The position numbers and the translations under genes were made by a program. The notes beneath the pieces were generated by a model. That model was given only the letters and a program-made list of their open reading frames with translations, did no database searches and was not told the DNA's origin. This document shows, in pieces, positions 17,508 to 24,573 of a stretch of DNA of 64,000 bases (positions within the stretch are counted from its first letter, which is position 1; every line of letters begins with the position of its first letter). Source of the stretch: G965220075 sp965220075 (GTDB taxonomy: Bacteria; Chloroflexota; UBA11872); contig OZ244806.1 in the NCBI GenBank assembly GCA_965220075.1, positions 434,001-498,000 on the forward strand, in the 5' to 3' direction.

Positions 17508-18920
17508 ATGCACAACCGCGTACGCGCCTTTGGCCGGTTTCTCGCCGCCGGCGACGTTGCTCTCACCCTGCTGGCGCTCTACCTGGCCGACCTGATCCGC
17601 CACTTGCTGCCCTTCGGCGCCACCGCCGAGAACCTCGACTGGCTGGGCGGTTCCGAGTACCTGATCGTCGGGGTCATATGGGCCTTCTTCTTGCGTTTCG
17701 CCAAGCTCTACGACCACCGGCGCGTACTGCGCGTCGTCGACGAGGCCCGCGCGCTCGTGCCCGGTGTGCTCATTGCCACCGCGGCCCTGTTCGCGGCGTT
17801 CTTTCTGCTGAAGGTCGAGTTCCTCTCGCGTCTGCTGTTCGTCTACTTCGTGGTGATCGACATCGCCCTCCTGATCAACTACCGCTGGATGCTCAATCTC
17901 GCGGTGCGCAGCCGCCGCTTCGCCTCCGGCGGTCAGCGGCGGCTCCTGATCGTTGGCGCCGGTCCGGTGGGCGATCGCGTGTCGCGCATGATTCTCGACC
18001 GCCCCTGGTCGGGATTGGACGTGATCGGCTTCGCCGACGACGACGAGGCCAAGCAGAGCAACCGGCTCAACGGCCGCCCCGTGCTGGGTCTCACCACTCA
18101 GCTTCCCGCGATCGTGCAGAGCCACGCCATTGACGAGGTGGTGATCGCCCTGCCCATGCGGGCGCACGATCGCGTGCACCGGATCGCGCTCGACCTCGAA
18201 CGCGAGCACGTGCGCATCCGTCTCGTGCCCGACGTGTTCCATTTGATGCCCGGTCGCGCCGTGGCCGAAGACGTTTGGGGCATTCCCATGATCAGCGTGC
18301 GGGCGCCGGCGATCACCGGGTTCGACCGGGTCGCCAAACGCGTTTTCGACCTTGTGCTGGGGGTCTTGACCCTGGTTGTGATGGCGCCCGCCATGGGCGT
18401 GATCGCGCTCGCGATCTATGTCCAGGATCGCCGCTCGGTCATCTTTGCGCAGCGTCGCGTGGGTGAGAACGGACGGCCCTTCACCATGTACAAGTTCCGC
18501 ACGATGGTCCGCGGCGTGGACGCGCGTCTCGAGGCCGAGCGGCAGCAAGGCCGCCTGGCGCGGGGCGACTACAAGCCGCTCAACGATCCGCGGGTCACCC
18601 CGGTGGGGCGTTTCCTGCGCCGCACCAGCCTCGACGAGCTGCCGCAGCTCTGGAACGTCCTGCGCGGCGAGATGAGCCTCGTTGGGCCGCGCCCCGAGCT
18701 TCCCTGGGTGGTGGAGCAGTATGAGTCGTGGCAGCGCCAGCGGCTCGCGGTCTTACCCGGCATCACCGGCTGGTGGCAAGTCAACGGCCGCAGCGAGCTG
18801 CCGCTGCGCGAAAACGTGGAGTACGACCTCTTCTACATCCAGAACTACTCACCGCTTCTAGACCTGTCGATCCTGCTGCGCACGGTCTGGGTGGTCGCGC
18901 GCGGCCGCGGCGCTTACTAG
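17508..18920 (+). CDS. Polyprenyl-phosphate glycosyl-1-phosphate transferase (WbaP/WcaJ-like)
   Basis: A 470-residue initiating enzyme. It has four N-terminal membrane spans (within residues ~10-130), a Rossmann-like CoA-binding domain beginning RRLLIVGAGPVGDRV, a fifth hydrophobic segment near residue 285, and a C-terminal catalytic domain. That domain contains PFTMYKFRTM, RRTSLDELPQLWNVLRGEMS, VGPRPELP and GITGWWQVNGR, the invariant elements of bacterial sugar transferases. It transfers a sugar-1-phosphate to undecaprenyl phosphate, the first step of repeat-unit assembly. Its place at the end of the cluster, coupled to a GT4 gene, is common for EPS loci. Confidence 0.95.
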   Translation: MHNRVRAFGRFLAAGDVALTLLALYLADLIRHLLPFGATAENLDWLGGSEYLIVGVIWAFFLRFAKLYDHRRVLRVVDEARALVPGVLIATAALFAAFFLLKVEFLSRLLFVYFVVIDIALLINYRWMLNLAVRSRRFASGGQRRLLIVGAGPVGDRVSRMILDRPWSGLDVIGFADDDEAKQSNRLNGRPVLGLTTQLPAIVQSHAIDEVVIALPMRAHDRVHRIALDLEREHVRIRLVPDVFHLMPGRAVAEDVWGIPMISVRAPAITGFDRVAKRVFDLVLGVLTLVVMAPAMGVIALAIYVQDRRSVIFAQRRVGENGRPFTMYKFRTMVRGVDARLEAERQQGRLARGDYKPLNDPRVTPVGRFLRRTSLDELPQLWNVLRGEMSLVGPRPELPWVVEQYESWQRQRLAVLPGITGWWQVNGRSELPLRENVEYDLFYIQNYSPLLDLSILLRTVWVVARGRGAY

Positions 18921-18968
18921 CCCCGTTTATCAGCGCGCCGAGGGATAGCCAGGTTCCGTAGTCCCGCG

Positions 18969-19012
18969 CCCTCTCCCAAGGGAGAGGGTTGGGGCGAGGG
19001 TGTCTTTCCCCC
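18969..19012. repeat. CCCTCTCC/GGAGAGGG hairpin repeat, copy A
   Basis: CCCTCTCCC and GGGAGAGGG form a perfect 9-bp inverted repeat around a 2-base loop, followed by a G-rich tail (ttggggcgagggtgtct). Related copies lie near 40933, 42017 and 63828. It occupies the gap after the polysaccharide cluster. Confidence 0.75.
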
Positions 19013-19142
19013 TTCACTCCGGCGTGCTTGCCCGCGAGCTCGCGCAAGCAGGCGGAAGCCTGTCCCGTTCTCGATACGGAGCCGGAGTCCAGCCTTCTAG
19101 TTCCCTCAACGCGGAGGACCCCGCGGCCGGGGTCCCGCCTGG

Positions 19143-19162
19143 ATTCCGGCGTGCGCCGGAAT
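19143..19162. repeat. ATTCC-type hairpin repeat
   Basis: ATTCCGGC and GCCGGAAT pair around GTGC. A near relative is at 63734-63753. It sits close to the 3' end of the aminotransferase gene, so it may also act as a terminator-like structure. Together with copy A it accounts for most of the 275-base gap 18921-19195. Confidence 0.65.
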
Positions 19163-19195
19163 GACGGACGCACGCCTACCGCAACGTCAAGCCGG

Positions 19196-20575
19196 TCAGT
19201 CGAACGTTTCGAGCGTCTCCGCGATGGCCGCGTCCAGGATGTCAGCCATCTCGTCCGTCTCCTCGTCCATGGCCACCAGCGGCGGCAGGAACACGAACGC
19301 GTCGTCCCCCGCGCGCGCGATCATCCCGCCCTCGCGCGCGGCCCGTCCCACCGCGCGCCCGAACTTGCGCCCGGCTGGAAAACTGGCGTGCGTGGCGCGA
19401 TCGGCCACGAACTCCACGCCCCAAAGCAGCCCGCGACCCTCCACGCGCCCAATCACGTCATAGCGGTCCGCCATGTCCAGCAGACGCGCTTGCAGTCGTT
19501 GCCCCTGCCGGCGGGCGTTGGCCAGCACGCCGTCGTCCGCGATCTGACTCACCGCCGCTACCCCGGCGGCGCACGCGACCGGGTAGCCGCCGTAGGTGTG
19601 GCCCGTGTTGAAATGGACGTTTTGCGCCGTGTCTCCCCAGAACGCGCCCGCGATCTCCTCGCGCATAATCACGGCGGCCAGCGGCGCGTAGCCGCTGCTG
19701 ATCCCTTTGCCCACCGTCAGTATGTCCGGCCACACGCCAAAAGCTTCCGCCGCGAACAGCTCCCCCAGACGCCCGAACCCGGTGACGACCTCGTCGAAGA
19801 TCAGCGTCACGTTGAATCGGTCGCAGATGTCGCGAACGATCTGCAGATACTCGGCGGGCGGCACGTAGAACGTCTCCGCCGACATTACGGCCGGCTCCGC
19901 GATGAACGCCGCCACCGTATCGGGCCCCTCGCCCAGTATCACGTCCTCCAGCACCTGCGCGCAGACCACTCCGCAGTCGGGGTAGGTCAGCTTGAAGGGG
20001 CAGTGATAGCACTCCGGCGGGTGCATGTGAACGAACCCGGCCGGCAGCGGCTCGAACTTCGATTTGCGCGCGGCGCCGCCGGTTGCCGCCAGCGTGCCCA
20101 GCGTCGCGCCGTGAAAGCTCTTGTAGCGCGAAATCACCTTGTACTTTCCCGGATTGCCCGTCTGCTTGTGGAACTGGCGAACCAGCTTGATCGCGGTCTC
20201 GTTCGCTTCCGACCCGCCGCTCGTGAACTTGACGGTCGTGAACTCGGGCGGGGTCACGCTTGCCAGCAGACTCGCCAGCTCGATCTCCGGTTCGTTCACT
20301 GCATGCACCGGCAGCGCCAGCGCAACTCGGTCGATCTGCGCCTTCATCGCGTCGATGATTTTCCGGTTGCCGTGACCGAGCTGAATGGCGCCGATGCCCG
20401 ACACTCCGTCGTAATACCAGCGCCCGTCCTGGTCCCGAATCCGAACGCCCTCGCCTTCGGTCACGATCAAGGGGTTGTCGAGGAAGTCCTTCATCTGATG
20501 AAATTGCATCATCAGATGGCGCAGTCCGGGGTAGCGGTCGGTTATCGGCGCCTGTCCGTCCATATTGGGCGCCAT
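19196..20575 (-). CDS. Class III PLP-dependent aminotransferase
   Basis: A 459-residue fold-type I aminotransferase. FTSGGSEANETAIKL binds the PLP phosphate, LIFDEVVTGFGR supplies the Asp that holds the pyridine nitrogen (about D261), and TVGKGISSGYAPL carries the Schiff-base Lys (about K290). A four-Cys stretch at residues 189-205 (CYHCPF...CGVVC) is seen in a subgroup of these enzymes and may hold a metal or disulfides. The substrate is probably an omega-amino acid or amine. The start is supported by GAGGAG just upstream. It is divergent from the LanC-like gene, with 130 bases between them. Confidence 0.93.
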   Translation of the reverse strand: MAPNMDGQAPITDRYPGLRHLMMQFHQMKDFLDNPLIVTEGEGVRIRDQDGRWYYDGVSGIGAIQLGHGNRKIIDAMKAQIDRVALALPVHAVNEPEIELASLLASVTPPEFTTVKFTSGGSEANETAIKLVRQFHKQTGNPGKYKVISRYKSFHGATLGTLAATGGAARKSKFEPLPAGFVHMHPPECYHCPFKLTYPDCGVVCAQVLEDVILGEGPDTVAAFIAEPAVMSAETFYVPPAEYLQIVRDICDRFNVTLIFDEVVTGFGRLGELFAAEAFGVWPDILTVGKGISSGYAPLAAVIMREEIAGAFWGDTAQNVHFNTGHTYGGYPVACAAGVAAVSQIADDGVLANARRQGQRLQARLLDMADRYDVIGRVEGRGLLWGVEFVADRATHASFPAGRKFGRAVGRAAREGGMIARAGDDAFVFLPPLVAMDEETDEMADILDAAIAETLETFD

Positions 20576-20705
20576 GGCACTCCTCGATCCGTGTCAGCCG
20601 CATGCGCAGCCTACCCGGCAAACTCGCCTCTGTCGCCTGCCGCGCGTGCGTCCGTACTTTCCGCTACCTTGGCGCAAAGCCCTGGGTCGGCACCGGCGGG
20701 GAAAC

Positions 20706-21914
20706 GTGAGCGAGTCGGACGAGTTTCTGGACCTGGCGCGGGACGTGGCCGGCGCCGTCGCGGCGCTGGCCGAGCCCGCCGGCGGCGGCAGCCGCTGGCA
20801 GACCTTGAGCTACTTCGGCCAACCCCAATACACGCCGGACATGTTCGCCGGCAGCGCGGGCGTGCCCATCCTCTTCGCGGACCTCTTCGCGGCTACCGGC
20901 GAGGCGCGCTACCGCGAGATTGCCGAGAGCGGCGCTCTCTGGATCGACCAGGAAACAAAGGCGAATCTGACGTCGGCCAGCCCCGATCCGGGTCTCTACT
21001 TCGGTCTGGCCGGGCACGGCATGACGTTCCTGCGCCTGTTCCAGGCCACTCGCCGCGCACGCTGGCTCGATTTGGCGCTGAGCCGCGCGCGCGCCCTGCA
21101 GCGTGTCGAACATGCGGAAGCCGAGCTGCTCACCGGCGCCGCCGGCGCGGTGATATTCCTGCTCGAAATGGGTCGCGCCGCCGGTGACGCCGGGTACGTG
21201 GCCGCGGCCGAACGCGCCGGCGATGTGATTCTGAGCGCCGCGCGGGCGGACGCAAGCGGCTGGCGCTGGCCCTGGGTGCGGCGTTCCGGCACCTTCGAGG
21301 CCGCCGGCTTTGGGCACGGTGCGTCCGGCATCGGCTACGCCCTTGCGGAGCTCTACCGAGTCACGCGGCGTCATGACTTCCGCGACGCCGTGTTGGGAGC
21401 GGCGCGCTGGATCGAGTCCCACGCGCTCGAGACCGACGCCGGCGTCGCATGGACCCGTTACCCGGGCGATACCCGTGCGCCGCGCGTGCAGTGGTGCCAC
21501 GGTTCGCCGGGCATCGGCCTGTTCGCCATTCGCGGGTTCGAGGCCGTCGGCGACGCCTCCCTGCGCGGCCTCGCCGAGCGCTGCGCCGAGGCGGTCTACG
21601 CGGCCGGTGACGTTCGCGCCAACGCCTCGCAGTGCCATGGCCTGGCCGGCAATGGTGAGCTGCTCATCGAGATGTCGCGCGTGCTTGGCGAGCAAGGCTG
21701 GATGCGGCGCGCCCGCGAGTTCGGGCGCCTGGCCACCGCCTACCGTGAGGAAGCGGGAGGCCGCGCGCGCTGGCGGTCCGACGAGCCGGGTGAATACGGT
21801 GTGGATTTCATGACCGGTTCAGCCGGGACCGGCCATTTCTTCCTGCGGCTCGCCCGGCCCCACGCCGTCGCGATGCCCCTCATGGTCACGCCTCCGAAAT
21901 CCGCAGCCACGTAG
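20706..21914 (+). CDS. Orphan LanC-like protein
   Basis: A 402-residue protein of the lanthionine synthetase C-like family. Seven GxxG-type motifs (GSAG, GLAG, GAAG, GASG, GSPG, GLAG, GSAG) mark the seven hairpins of an alpha/alpha barrel. The zinc ligands of LanC enzymes are all present: Cys264 in QWCHGSPGIG and Cys310-His311 in SQCHGLAGNG. No LanB/LanM dehydratase, precursor peptide or exporter lies nearby, so it need not make lantibiotics. Stand-alone LanC-like proteins may add glutathione or thiols to dehydroamino acids. The GTG start has GGCGGGG eight bases before it. The stop is followed at once by a REP palindrome. Confidence 0.88.
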   Translation: MSESDEFLDLARDVAGAVAALAEPAGGGSRWQTLSYFGQPQYTPDMFAGSAGVPILFADLFAATGEARYREIAESGALWIDQETKANLTSASPDPGLYFGLAGHGMTFLRLFQATRRARWLDLALSRARALQRVEHAEAELLTGAAGAVIFLLEMGRAAGDAGYVAAAERAGDVILSAARADASGWRWPWVRRSGTFEAAGFGHGASGIGYALAELYRVTRRHDFRDAVLGAARWIESHALETDAGVAWTRYPGDTRAPRVQWCHGSPGIGLFAIRGFEAVGDASLRGLAERCAEAVYAAGDVRANASQCHGLAGNGELLIEMSRVLGEQGWMRRAREFGRLATAYREEAGGRARWRSDEPGEYGVDFMTGSAGTGHFFLRLARPHAVAMPLMVTPPKSAAT

Positions 21915-21936
21915 GGGCGGTTCGCGAACCGCCCTC
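21911..21936 (+). repeat. REP-like palindrome R1
   Basis: GTAG is followed by a perfect 20-nt palindrome at 21915-21934 (core GGTTCGCGAACC). It lies between the converging LanC-like and transposase genes, 23 bases beyond the transposase stop. Confidence 0.8.
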
Positions 21937-21956
21937 TTGACTTCGCCTCAACACGA

Positions 21957-22558
21957 TTACCTGTGCTTGGATTGCAATTCAGGATTATATCTGTCTAAAT
22001 GCCACTGGATTGGATTATTGACGATGTATTCGCGAATCTTGGCCAATTCATCATTGTCTCGAATAACATGTTCATAATAATTCCGCTGCCAGATCGGGGC
22101 TCCAGGGGCTCTCCGCGCAAGGTTCACGCGCTTTGCTGCGACAGTTTTGAATGCGCCTATCAGACGCCCCACGGTTTACGGCGGTTCGAGGGACGAGCGG
22201 TTTGCGAACCGCTCCTACACAGATCGGTGATGGCAATGATGCCGTGCATATGGTTCGGCATCACAACGTATTTGTCCAATGTCACGTAGGAATATTGGAC
22301 GGTAAGCCATTCCCACGAATCCCTAACCAGACGCCCGGCGTCGCTGAGCTGGACTACCGCGTCCGCGACATGTCCGAATAGACATGACCGATCCCGCGTG
22401 ACGACCGTCACGAAATACATTCCGGCTTGAGAGTAGTCATAGCTCTTCAGACGAACTGAACGGCGTTTTATAACCGTTGGATTGTCGGTGATAGCCTGTT
22501 CTTGCGACAGTAATTCGACCGCGTTTATGAATTGATTTTGAATGTGCCAATCATACAC
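21957..22558 (-). pseudogene. REP-associated tyrosine transposase (RAYT), frameshifted
   Basis: A single-stranded-DNA transposase of the Y1/HUH type. The N-terminal piece (22160-22558) has RRSVRLKSYDYSQAGMYFVT and VVMPNHMHGI, the His-Met-His metal site. The C-terminal piece (21957-22172) has GRLIGAFKTV and WQRNYYEHVIRD, whose Tyr is the nucleophile. The pieces join as ...RKPLGRLIG... if one base is restored in aaaccgtgggg at about 22173, so a one-base deletion broke the gene. The N-terminal start is taken as GTG 22558; this is uncertain. The linker encodes a REP palindrome. RAYTs are usually single-copy host genes associated with REP sequences. Confidence 0.85.
22195..22218 (-). repeat. REP-like palindrome R2, inside the RAYT gene
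   Basis: GTAG (minus strand, 22218-22215) opens a palindrome at 22195-22214 with one G/T-type mismatch. It lies in the coding orientation of the transposase and is read as C-R-S-G-S-Q-T-A-R in the linker between the HUH half and the catalytic-Tyr half. Confidence 0.75.
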
Positions 22559-22585
22559 GCGGGGATCTACGGTGTAACGTCGGAC

Positions 22586-22609
22586 GGGCCGTTCGCGAAC
22601 GGCCCCTAC
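22586..22609 (-). repeat. REP-like palindrome R3
   Basis: A perfect 20-nt palindrome (22586-22605, core CCGTTCGCGAACGG) with its GTAG foot on the minus strand. It is 27 bases upstream of the transposase start and forms an inverted pair with R1. Confidence 0.8.
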
Positions 22610-22702
22610 AACGGAGCGCCGCGACGGGATCACCGGGAACGCGAGACGTGTGTACAGGACCGGAGGAAAAGACTGCCCCACAAGCCGGGAAAGACACCTC
22701 CT

Positions 22703-22727
22703 GTAGAGGTGGTTCGCGAATCGCCCC
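22703..22727 (+). repeat. REP-like palindrome R4, degenerate
   Basis: GTAG followed by AGGTGGTTCGCGAATCGCCC: the centre is palindromic but the outer arms have mismatches. It lies in the leader of the Gfo/Idh/MocA gene. R3 and R4 are the only features seen in the gap 22559-22813. Confidence 0.65.
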
Positions 22728-22813
22728 CACCTCGGAATTGCCAGGTGCGCCGCCGGGTAGCAGACTGGCCGCCGCGATCCGCATCCCGCGCGGTCGCTCC
22801 CGGACACCCTTCC

Positions 22814-23788
22814 ATGCTCAAAGCCGCATTCATCGGCGCGGGACGGCGCGCCAACAGCGCTCACTACCCCGCCCTGGAGCGTGCCGGCGAAGCCGTCGCG
22901 CTGGAAGCCGTTTGCGATCTGGACCCCGATCGGCTCACCGAGACGGCCGACCGCTACGACGTCGAGCGCCGTTACACCGACCTTCACCGCATGCTGGACG
23001 AGGTCGACTGCGATGTCGTCTACGTGGTCATGCAACCCGAGCTGCTCCCCCCGGTCGCGGTCGCGGCGCTGGACGCGGGCCGGCACGTGTTCGTCGAGAA
23101 GCCGCCCGGCGCCAGCTCCGCCGCCACTGAGCGCATCGCCGCGGCCGCGCGGCGCAACGACCGGTTGGTGTGCGTGGGATTGCAGCGCCGCTGGACGCCC
23201 ATGATCCGCACCGTGCTGGCCAAGGTTCGCGAGCGCGGACCCATCCGCTGCGTGCTCACCGAGTTTCACAAGAACCTGATCGACAGCGAGCGCGGCCGGC
23301 TCTTCAACACGCGGCTCTACGACGAAGACATCCACATGATCGACTTCATTCGCTGGGTCTGCGGCGGCGCGTGGGAGCAGGTGCTTACGCGCTCCGAGCG
23401 CTCCTACACCGACTGGCCCAGCACCTACAACTCGATCGTGCGGTTCCGATCCGGCACGGTGGCGGTTCACACGGTCGTCGGCCATGCTGCCCAGCGCTAT
23501 TACCGCATCGGGCTCCACGGCAACGCCGTCAGCGCCTATCTGCGCCCGCCCGCCTACGCCGAGATATTCACGGCCGACGCCGAAGAGCCGGAGATCATCC
23601 GCGGCCAGCCCATCCCGGGACACCCCGAAGGCCGTCTGGATGAGGGTTTGGACGCCCTGCACCGCGATTTTCTGGACTGCGTCGCGACCGGTCGCCAGCC
23701 GCTCACCAACATCCACGACGTGCTGCAAAGCATGCGGCTGCTCGAGGAGATCGGTGAGCTGGACGCAAACGGCCGCCCGCGAACCTAG
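22814..23788 (+). CDS. Gfo/Idh/MocA family oxidoreductase
   Basis: A 324-residue NAD(P)-dependent dehydrogenase. KAAFIGAGRRANSAHYPAL is the Rossmann loop, and GRHVFVEKPPGAS holds the conserved Glu-Lys-Pro with the catalytic Lys. The C-terminal half is the beta-sheet substrate domain; NTRLYDEDIHMIDFIRWVCG has the His/Asp expected near the active site. Such enzymes oxidise or isomerise sugars, inositols or other polyols. ATG 22814 is chosen for the family N-terminus; the upstream frame runs through REP sequences. A diverged 86-bp repeat begins right after its stop. Confidence 0.9.
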   Translation: MLKAAFIGAGRRANSAHYPALERAGEAVALEAVCDLDPDRLTETADRYDVERRYTDLHRMLDEVDCDVVYVVMQPELLPPVAVAALDAGRHVFVEKPPGASSAATERIAAAARRNDRLVCVGLQRRWTPMIRTVLAKVRERGPIRCVLTEFHKNLIDSERGRLFNTRLYDEDIHMIDFIRWVCGGAWEQVLTRSERSYTDWPSTYNSIVRFRSGTVAVHTVVGHAAQRYYRIGLHGNAVSAYLRPPAYAEIFTADAEEPEIIRGQPIPGHPEGRLDEGLDALHRDFLDCVATGRQPLTNIHDVLQSMRLLEEIGELDANGRPRT

Positions 23789-23874
23789 CGGCCCCGGCGC
23801 CGGCCCGGGCACTCGAGGCCCTCGACGCCCAGATGGAACGCGCCGTGCAGGCCGATGCGGGCCTGCGCGCCCGC
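23789..23874 (+). repeat. 86-bp dispersed unit, copy 1
   Basis: It aligns without gaps to the reverse complement of 36050-36135, with about nine mismatches counted by eye. The innermost ~34 bases (around ccgtgcaggccgatgcgggc) are identical. Both copies can be read as a peptide resembling ARALEALDAQMERAVQADAG. The unit may be the remnant of a transposase or another mobile gene; its parent is unknown. Confidence 0.75.
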
Positions 23875-23888
23875 GCCGCACCCGGCCG

Positions 23889-24030
23889 CGCAAAACCGAT
23901 CTGGCGACCTTGCCCGACGCTCGCTTCACCCAGCTCGTGCAGGCCCATAACAACACGCCGCGCAAATGCCTCAGCTGCCAAAAAACCTGCCGAAGTCGTC
24001 TGGAACCAGGCGTTGCACTTGAAACGTGAA
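23889..24030 (+). pseudogene. IS30-like transposase 3' remnant
   Basis: Conceptual translation gives TDLATLPDARFTQLVQAHNN, then TPRKCLSC, then, after a one-base shift at the run of six A (ccaaaaaacc), PAEVVWNQALHLKRES. This matches the C-terminal end of IS30-family transposases, where NNxPRKCLGWxTPAEVF is conserved. Only about 45 codons remain. An inverted repeat (CCCTCCCGCG gac GCGGGAGGG) follows at about 24036. Confidence 0.65.
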
Positions 24031-24096
24031 TCCACCCTCCCGCGGACGCGGGAGGGATGGATGGGGACCGGCCGGAGTGACGGAGAGGGAGCCGAA

Positions 24097-24405
24097 CTAC
24101 GCGCGCGTGGCTCGCTGCCTGCCGCTGAATCCCTCGCGGGCGACGCGTTGCCCGCCGACCAGCGCGCGCCACAGCCAGACCCGGTAAGGCCGGCCGCTGT
24201 CCTCGCGCTCCACGGCGACCCGAATGCCGCGGCCGAGAACGGCCTCGGCGCCTTGCAGGCGCGCCACGCCCTCTTCAACCACGCGCCGGACCCGCGTCAC
24301 GTCGTCCTCGGACGTCACTTGAACCGCGTGGCGGTGGTCGGGCCTCTGATAGAGGCCGAAAATGACGTGATCGAGATCGAGCTCCTCGGAGTCCTGCGGC
24401 GGCAT
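24097..24405 (-). CDS. Small hypothetical protein
   Basis: A 102-residue frame starting at ATG 24405 (PPQDSEELDLDHVIFGLYQR). The protein is charged and soluble-looking, with an alternating strand/helix pattern and a basic tail (GFSGRQRATRA). I do not recognise a family. It is divergent from the Ldh-type gene, with 168 bases between them, and lies next to transposase debris. Coding is plausible because the frame ends within the gap and has a balanced composition, but it could be spurious. Confidence 0.45.
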   Translation of the reverse strand: MPPQDSEELDLDHVIFGLYQRPDHRHAVQVTSEDDVTRVRRVVEEGVARLQGAEAVLGRGIRVAVEREDSGRPYRVWLWRALVGGQRVAREGFSGRQRATRA

Positions 24406-24573
24406 GTCGGATCGTGTCTTGCGGGACGCCAGCCGATAGTAACAGCGGGCGCCGCCGCTTCGGGACGGAGCGCTTTTCCGGCCGCGCGCCGACTGACGTA
24501 GGATGCGGCGATTACTCGCGCTGCGACGCCCCGGCTGGCGGCGTCCCGCATCGGAAACGGAGCAAGTGCGCCG

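Larger units (their letters stand above)
21911..22609. mobile_element. REP-flanked RAYT unit (REPtron-like)
   Basis: A 699-bp unit bounded by two REP-like palindromes in inverted orientation. GTAG at 21911-21914 opens the left hairpin and CTAC at 22606-22609 closes the right one, so the GTAG foot is outermost at both ends. Between them lies a REP-associated tyrosine transposase gene on the minus strand. GTAG at the foot of a palindrome is the established recognition signature of TnpA-REP (RAYT) transposases in enterobacteria. Here the transposase is frameshifted, so this copy may be inactive. Confidence 0.7.

Noticed and set aside
18989..21187. Plus-strand frame of 732 codons
   Set aside because: Runs antisense through the whole aminotransferase gene, whose PLP motifs are clear, and into the LanC-like gene in another frame.
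20706..21914. Lanthipeptide biosynthetic cluster
   Set aside because: Only the LanC-like gene is present; no precursor, dehydratase, protease or exporter nearby.
21911..22727. Possible CRISPR array from the repeated palindromes
   Set aside because: Repeats differ in sequence and orientation, spacing is irregular (hundreds of bases), and no cas gene is present.
22559..24172. Long N-terminal extension of the RAYT frame
   Set aside because: It is the antisense of the Gfo/Idh/MocA gene and its leader; transposase similarity only begins shortly before RRSVRLKSYDYSQAG.
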